Origin: Bacteroides sp. UBA1317
Lineage (GTDB): Bacteria; Bacteroidota; Bacteroidia; Bacteroidales; Bacteroidaceae
DNA: 11,426 nucleotides
Assembly (NCBI GenBank): GCA_002307035.1
Contig: DBTL01000131.1
Location: 1 to 11,426, forward strand
Direction: 5' to 3'
Part shown: positions 7,459 to 11,426 of the stretch, piece after piece
Layout of the letters: each line of letters opens with the position of its first letter
Numbering within the stretch: the first letter of the stretch is position 1
Translations under genes and position numbers: made by a program
Notes under the pieces: generated by a model
What the model was told of the DNA's origin: nothing
What the model saw: the letters and a program-made list of their open reading frames with translations, nothing else
Databases searched by the model: none

Positions 7459-8304
7459 ATGGAAAAACAAGCCAATTACATTAAGCGAATTGAGATTGAC
7501 AAGCTGTGGGGGCGGTTCAATATTGCCTGGAACTTGCGACCTGACGTAAATATCCTTTCAGGTATCAATGGAGTAGGAAAGACTACCATACTGAATAGAT
7601 CGGTGAACTACCTCGAATACCTCTCGGGAGAGGTGAAGAGTGATGAGAAAAACGGAGTGCGTGTTTCTTTTGATGTCCCTGAAGCTGAAGCTATTCCTTA
7701 TGATGTGATACGTAGTTATGATCGTCCTTTGATTATGGGTGATTTTACGGCTCGCATGGCCGACAAGGATGTGAAATCTGAGTTAGATTGGCAACTGTAC
7801 CTTTTACAACGCAGATATTTGGATTATCAAGTCAATGTAGGCAATCGGATGATTGAGATGCTGGCTAGTGAAAATGAAGAACAGCGCAGATGCGCTACTT
7901 CTCTTTCTCACCCTAAGAAGCGTTTCCAGGATATGATCGATTCCTTGTTTAGCTATACTCGAAAAAAAATAGATCGAAAGCGCAACGATATTGCTTTTCA
8001 TCAAGATGGGGAACTCTTGTTTTCCTACAAACTATCGTCGGGTGAAAAGCAGATGCTGGTTATTTTACTCACAACATTGGTGCAGGATAATCGTCACTGT
8101 GTTCTCTTTATGGATGAACCTGAAGCCTCTCTACATATTGAATGGCAGCAGAAACTCATTGGAATGGTGCGCGAGTTGAACCCTAATGTACAGATAATAT
8201 TGACCACCCATTCGCCTGCAGTAATAATGGAAGGCTGGTTGGATGCGGTAACGGAAGTAAGTGACATCTCTACACAGATAGAAAAGTCACTCGAAAATAA
8301 ATAG
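7459..8304 (+). CDS. Compact ABC/RecF-type AAA ATPase, partner of a DUF4435 protein (AriA-like)
   Basis: A 281-residue soluble ATPase of the AAA_15/AAA_21 (OLD/RecF-like) group. The N-terminal strand pair (IKRIEIDKLWGRFNIAW) leads into Walker A GINGVGKTT (35-43). A helical, charged middle section (about 100-180, with repeated KKR/RKR) takes the place of a long coiled-coil arm. The ABC signature LSSGEKQ lies at 192-198, Walker B plus D-loop VLFMDEPEASLH at 215-226 (catalytic Glu220 intact), and the H-loop TTHSP at 249-253. The protein ends about 30 residues later, so it is shorter than most OLD-family ATPases, whose nuclease domain is fused. Here the TOPRIM-like part is the next gene, 5 nt downstream. 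The pair resembles the AriA/AriB architecture of PARIS; the ATPase would sense a trigger and control the effector. That role is inference. A housekeeping ATP-dependent nuclease regulator is the main alternative. Confidence 0.85.
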   Translation: MEKQANYIKRIEIDKLWGRFNIAWNLRPDVNILSGINGVGKTTILNRSVNYLEYLSGEVKSDEKNGVRVSFDVPEAEAIPYDVIRSYDRPLIMGDFTARMADKDVKSELDWQLYLLQRRYLDYQVNVGNRMIEMLASENEEQRRCATSLSHPKKRFQDMIDSLFSYTRKKIDRKRNDIAFHQDGELLFSYKLSSGEKQMLVILLTTLVQDNRHCVLFMDEPEASLHIEWQQKLIGMVRELNPNVQIILTTHSPAVIMEGWLDAVTEVSDISTQIEKSLENK

Positions 8305-8309
8305 AATGT

Positions 8310-9308
8310 ATGGCTAAAACATTGATTGAAAATTTGAATTCGTCTTATTTTACTGCTGCTCATCAGCTATATTCTAAGAAGGTTCGTCGTAAAATAGTAG
8401 CCTATGTTGAGAGTTATGATGATGTTGCTTTTTGGCGCATGTTGCTTGAAGAGTTTGAAACCGATGAATACTATTTTGAGGTAATGCTTCCATCTTCCAC
8501 ATCCTTGTCGAAAGGTAAAAAGATGGTGTTGATGAATATATTGAATGTGGATGAGTTAGGTAAAAGCCTCATTGCATGCGTAGATAGTGACTATGATTTT
8601 TTGCTTCAGGGCGCTACAGAGACTTCTCGTAAGATAAATGAGAGTAAGTATGTTCTTCAAACCTACACTTATGCTATTGAGAACTATTATTGCTATGCTG
8701 ATGCTCTTCATGAGGTATGTGTGCAGTCTACTTTGAACGATAAGCGATTATTTGATTTTAATGATTTTATGAAGCGCTATTCTCAGATAGCCTATCCGCT
8801 GTTTCTGTGGTCAGTATGGTTCTATCGCCAGCATGATACACACACCTTTCCCATGAACGACTTCAACTCGTATGTGAGAATACGAGATTTTAATTTTAGG
8901 CATCCTGAATACTCTTTAGAGAGAATGCAAAAAGAAGTGTCGACAAAGCTTATTCAATTGCAACGTTCTTTTTCACGTCTTATTCCTCAGATAGATGCTT
9001 TGGCAGCAGAACTGAAACAGTTAGGTCTGCTACCTGAAACGACCTACCTTTATATACAAGGACATCATATTATGGATAATGTAGTGCTGAAGCTATTAGC
9101 ACCTGTTTGTGCGGCATTGAGAAGAGAGCGAGAACAAGAAATACAAAGATTGGCAGAGCACGAGCAACAGTATCACAATGAATTGACCAGCTATGAAAAT
9201 AGTCAGATCAATGTGGAGGTGATGCTTAGAAGAAATGCTAAATACAAGGAACTTTATCTTTATAAAAGTCTGCAAGATGATGTGCGGACATTTATGAAAA
9301 GCAAATAA
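8310..9308 (+). CDS. DUF4435 (TOPRIM-like) protein, AriB-like candidate nuclease
   Basis: A 332-residue soluble protein. The N-terminal third carries what fits a TOPRIM-type active site: VAYVESYDDVAFW (30-42) with Glu34 and Asp37/38, the hydrophobic strand ending in ACVDSDYDF (89-97) with Asp92/Asp94/Asp96, and YAIENYY (121-127) with Glu124-Asn125, a hallmark of DUF4435. These acidic residues would bind Mg2+ in a nuclease. The C-terminal half is helical, with a strongly charged probable coiled coil (about 267-300, REREQEIQRLAEHEQQ) that may mediate assembly with the ATPase. The ATG at 8310 follows the ATPase stop by 5 nt; an ATG at 8306 is in another frame and stops after three codons. This spacing suggests translational coupling. 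DUF4435 proteins are the effectors of PARIS, where AriB cleaves tRNA-Lys. Similarity here is by motif and context only, so nuclease activity and target are unproven. Confidence 0.82.
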   Translation: MAKTLIENLNSSYFTAAHQLYSKKVRRKIVAYVESYDDVAFWRMLLEEFETDEYYFEVMLPSSTSLSKGKKMVLMNILNVDELGKSLIACVDSDYDFLLQGATETSRKINESKYVLQTYTYAIENYYCYADALHEVCVQSTLNDKRLFDFNDFMKRYSQIAYPLFLWSVWFYRQHDTHTFPMNDFNSYVRIRDFNFRHPEYSLERMQKEVSTKLIQLQRSFSRLIPQIDALAAELKQLGLLPETTYLYIQGHHIMDNVVLKLLAPVCAALRREREQEIQRLAEHEQQYHNELTSYENSQINVEVMLRRNAKYKELYLYKSLQDDVRTFMKSK

Positions 9309-9339
9309 TTCATTTAAAAATTAGACAATATAGTACGTC

Positions 9340-10623
9340 ATGGTGGTAGAATACTTATTAGAGAATGGTCAGGTTTTAGATAGTATAAATACGTATTTAC
9401 TCTCTTTAGGCTTCAGCCAACCTTTGGCTGATAACCTCGATCAATTGATTGCAGTTGGACTACTTCTTGGACTTGCTTTTTTCGCAGATCTAATTTGCCG
9501 AACGATTCTTTTGAGAGTAGTTACGAAGTTGGTGAAACATACGAGAGCGACATGGGATGATATTATCTTTGATCGGAAAGTGATGATTAATCTTAGTCGG
9601 ATGCTGGCACCGATACTTATTTATCTCTTATTGCCGGTTGTTTTTCCTCGTGATCCGGATATGATAATTTTTCTGCAGCGCCTTTGCATGATCTATATTA
9701 TAGCAACCTTACTTCGTTTTATTAACGAACTTCTCTTAGCAATGTATCATGTTTATATTGAGAAAGAGCAGTTTCGGGATCGTCCTTTGAAAGGATTGTT
9801 GCAGACAGTACAGGTCGTTCTTTTCTTTATCGGAGGCATTGCTATTGTTAGCGTGCTGATCAATAAATCTCCGGCCGTATTACTCACTGGTTTGGGCGCT
9901 TCGGCGGCTATTCTCCTGTTGGTTTTCAAAGACAGTATTATGGGCTTTGTTTCGGGGATTCAATTGTCTGCCAATAACATGCTTCGAGTGGGTGACTGGA
10001 TTGTAATGTCGAAATATGGTGCAGATGGCACGGTTGTTGAAGTTACATTAAACACCGTGAAAGTGCGTAATTGGGATAATACGATCACTACCATTCCGCC
10101 TTATGCTCTGGTTAGCGATTCTTTTCAGAATTGGCGTGGCATGCAGGAATCAGGTGGGAGACGTGTTAAACGCTCTATTAAAATAGATATGAACAGTGTG
10201 AAATTTTGCACGCCCGAAATGTTAGATAAGTACCGTAAAATTCAGCTGTTGAGAAACTACATTGACGAAACAGAACAAATCGTTAGTGAATATAATCAAA
10301 CACTGAGTATTGATAACTCTCTATTAGTTAATGGGCGTAGACAAACCAATCTTGGTGTGTTTAGGGCATATTTGAATAATTACTTGAAGAGCCTTCCTGA
10401 AGTCAATAAGGAAATGACTTGCATGGTTCGTCACTTACAACCCACCGAACAAGGAATACCGATGGAATTGTACTTCTTTTCTTCTGTAAAAGAATGGACT
10501 GCGTATGAAAGTATACAAGCGGACATTTTCGATCATGTTTTAGCTATCGTTCCGGAGTTTGAACTTCGTGTATTTCAGAACCCTACCGGTAGCGACTTTA
10601 GGGAACTGAAGAACCCGAACTAA
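9340..10623 (+). CDS. YbdG/MscM-like mechanosensitive ion channel (MscS superfamily)
   Basis: A 427-residue inner-membrane channel protein with about five membrane helices (roughly 34-55, 88-103, 110-135, 152-173 and 179-198). The last leads into the pore-lining MscS helix GLGASAAILLLVFKDSIMGF (184-203). The beta domain follows (215-262, MLRVGDWI, YGADGTV, TVKVRNWDNTITTIP, SDSFQNWRGM), then SGGRRVKRSI (271-280) and a mixed alpha/beta cytoplasmic C-terminal domain. The GADG, VRNWDNT and SGGRR segments and the length are those of the E. coli YbdG subfamily, which opens on osmotic downshock to release solutes. The gene begins 31 nt after the DUF4435 stop with no promoter-like element or terminator in the gap, so it may be transcribed with the ATPase pair. 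No premature stop or frameshift is seen. Confidence 0.92.
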   Translation: MVVEYLLENGQVLDSINTYLLSLGFSQPLADNLDQLIAVGLLLGLAFFADLICRTILLRVVTKLVKHTRATWDDIIFDRKVMINLSRMLAPILIYLLLPVVFPRDPDMIIFLQRLCMIYIIATLLRFINELLLAMYHVYIEKEQFRDRPLKGLLQTVQVVLFFIGGIAIVSVLINKSPAVLLTGLGASAAILLLVFKDSIMGFVSGIQLSANNMLRVGDWIVMSKYGADGTVVEVTLNTVKVRNWDNTITTIPPYALVSDSFQNWRGMQESGGRRVKRSIKIDMNSVKFCTPEMLDKYRKIQLLRNYIDETEQIVSEYNQTLSIDNSLLVNGRRQTNLGVFRAYLNNYLKSLPEVNKEMTCMVRHLQPTEQGIPMELYFFSSVKEWTAYESIQADIFDHVLAIVPEFELRVFQNPTGSDFRELKNPN

Positions 10624-10663
10624 AAAACAGACAGGCGATTCGTGTCTCTATTAATAAATGTGC

Positions 10664-10671
10664 TATATTTG
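10664..10671 (+). promoter_or_regulatory. Candidate -7 promoter element for the AraC-family gene
   Basis: TATATTTG matches TAnnTTTG exactly and lies 31 nt before the ATG at 10703. No clear -33 TTTG is visible about 20 nt upstream, which is common for genes needing an activator. The element overlaps the left arm of the inverted repeat at 10667-10700. Confidence 0.5.
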
Positions 10672-10700
10672 TGGCAATCAATACTTTCTTAACCACAAAT
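10667..10700. promoter_or_regulatory. Inverted repeat over the AraC-gene promoter and leader, candidate operator
   Basis: ATTTGTGG (10667-10674) and CCACAAAT (10693-10700) form a perfect 8-bp inverted repeat separated by 18 nt. Extending three bases outward, 10 of 11 positions match. The left arm covers most of the -7 element and the right arm ends 2 nt before the start codon. This fits an operator for autoregulation or an RNA hairpin masking the start; which one cannot be told. Confidence 0.45.
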
Positions 10701-10702
10701 CT

Positions 10703-11426
10703 ATGAATGTAACACAAAGTCAGATTATTCATGAAATAACGCCGCTGTCGGATAAAGATTGTTTCTATATAGCCGAACGATATAAAACGGAGTTTACTTA
10801 TCCCATTCACAATCATGCTGAATTTGAGCTCAATTTTACGGAGAAAGCGGCTGGGGTGAGGCGTATAGTAGGCGATTCCGTAGAGGTAATCGGTGATTAT
10901 GATTTAGTTTTGATTACAGGAAAGGAGCTGGAACATGTATGGGAACAACACGAATGTTGTTCTAAAGAAATTCGTGAAATCACCATTCAATTTTCTTCCG
11001 ATTTGTTTTTTAAAAACTTTATTAATAAGAATCAATTTGATTCTATCAGAGAAATGCTTGAACGGGCTCAGAAGGGATTAAGTTTTCCTATGCCTGCCAT
11101 CCTGAAGGTATATAGTATGCTAGACACGTTAGCTTCCGAGAAGCAAGGTTTCTATGCGGTGGTTAAATTTCTTACAATTCTTTATGAACTTTCTCTCTAC
11201 GTTGATAAGGCGCATACATTATCCAGTTCATCTTTTGCGAAGATAGGTATACATGCCGATAGTCGTAGAGTGCAAAAAGTACAAGAATATATCAATGCTC
11301 ACTACAAAGAAGAAGTGCGTCTGAATCAATTGGCCGATATGGTGGGAATGACCCCTGTTTCTTTTAGCCGTTTTTTCAAACTGCGCACTGGCAAAAACCT
11401 TTCCGATTATATCATTGATATTCGCC
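10703..11426 (+). CDS. AraC-family transcriptional regulator with cupin-like N-terminal domain, 3' truncated
   Basis: The frame is open from the ATG at 10703 to the window end, giving 241 residues; about 50 more are expected because the family is usually near 290. The N-terminal half is a cupin-like sensor: YPIHNHAEFEL (33-43) has the HxHxxxE pattern (His36, His38, Glu42), and GKELEHVW (73-80) supplies the second-motif His78, so a metal or small-ligand site is plausible. A helical linker (about 100-185) leads to the AraC DNA-binding domain, starting near 188 (RRVQKVQEYINAHY). Its first helix-turn-helix (RLNQLADMVGMTPVSFSRFFK, 206-226) is followed by the linker TGKNLSDYIIDIR that precedes the missing second helix-turn-helix. 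The inducer and targets are unknown; regulated genes are often adjacent and may lie beyond the window. The promoter and inverted repeat just upstream suggest autoregulation. Confidence 0.88.
   Translation, partial: MNVTQSQIIHEITPLSDKDCFYIAERYKTEFTYPIHNHAEFELNFTEKAAGVRRIVGDSVEVIGDYDLVLITGKELEHVWEQHECCSKEIREITIQFSSDLFFKNFINKNQFDSIREMLERAQKGLSFPMPAILKVYSMLDTLASEKQGFYAVVKFLTILYELSLYVDKAHTLSSSSFAKIGIHADSRRVQKVQEYINAHYKEEVRLNQLADMVGMTPVSFSRFFKLRTGKNLSDYIIDIR

Noticed and set aside
10629..10647. AGACA...TGTCT hairpin after the channel gene as a terminator
   Set aside because: Only five stem pairs, low GC content and no T-tract follow it; too weak to call.

Overview
The window looks like chromosomal DNA of a Bacteroides-type anaerobe (Bacteroidota, most likely Bacteroidaceae). 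Three things point there: the moderately AT-rich composition, several intergenic copies of the Bacteroides -7 promoter element TAnnTTTG in place of sigma70 hexamers together with weak Shine-Dalgarno sites, and the gene families present (long bacterial alpha-2-macroglobulin, DUF1573 envelope protein, MeaB of the succinate-propionate pathway, cupin/AraC regulator). No rRNA, tRNA, IS element, integrase or CRISPR array is visible.

Layout. Positions 1-3897 hold the 3' part of a large alpha-2-macroglobulin-like gene whose start lies outside the window. A promoter-bearing gap leads to an exported three-repeat DUF1573 protein (3977-5044), followed 40 nt later by meaB (5085-6185), the GTPase chaperone of methylmalonyl-CoA mutase. 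A 221-nt convergent gap (6186-6406) carries a terminator-like hairpin and a striking nested inverted repeat. A DMT/EamA transporter lies on the minus strand (6407-7330). It is divergent from a probable three-gene unit on the plus strand: a compact ABC/RecF-type ATPase (7459-8304), a DUF4435 TOPRIM-like protein (8310-9308) and a YbdG/MscM-like mechanosensitive channel (9340-10623). The window ends inside an AraC-family regulator (10703-11426, 3' truncated).

How the genes relate. The first three genes are ordinary envelope and metabolic functions. The most interesting unit is the ATPase plus DUF4435 pair. The two genes are 5 nt apart, the ATPase has intact Walker A, signature, Walker B and H-loop motifs, and the partner has the acidic residues expected of a TOPRIM fold. 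This is the architecture of OLD-like ATPase-nuclease modules and in particular of the PARIS anti-phage system (AriA ATPase + AriB DUF4435), in a short form and in a setting without other defence genes. Whether it is a defence system or a housekeeping module cannot be decided from the sequence alone.
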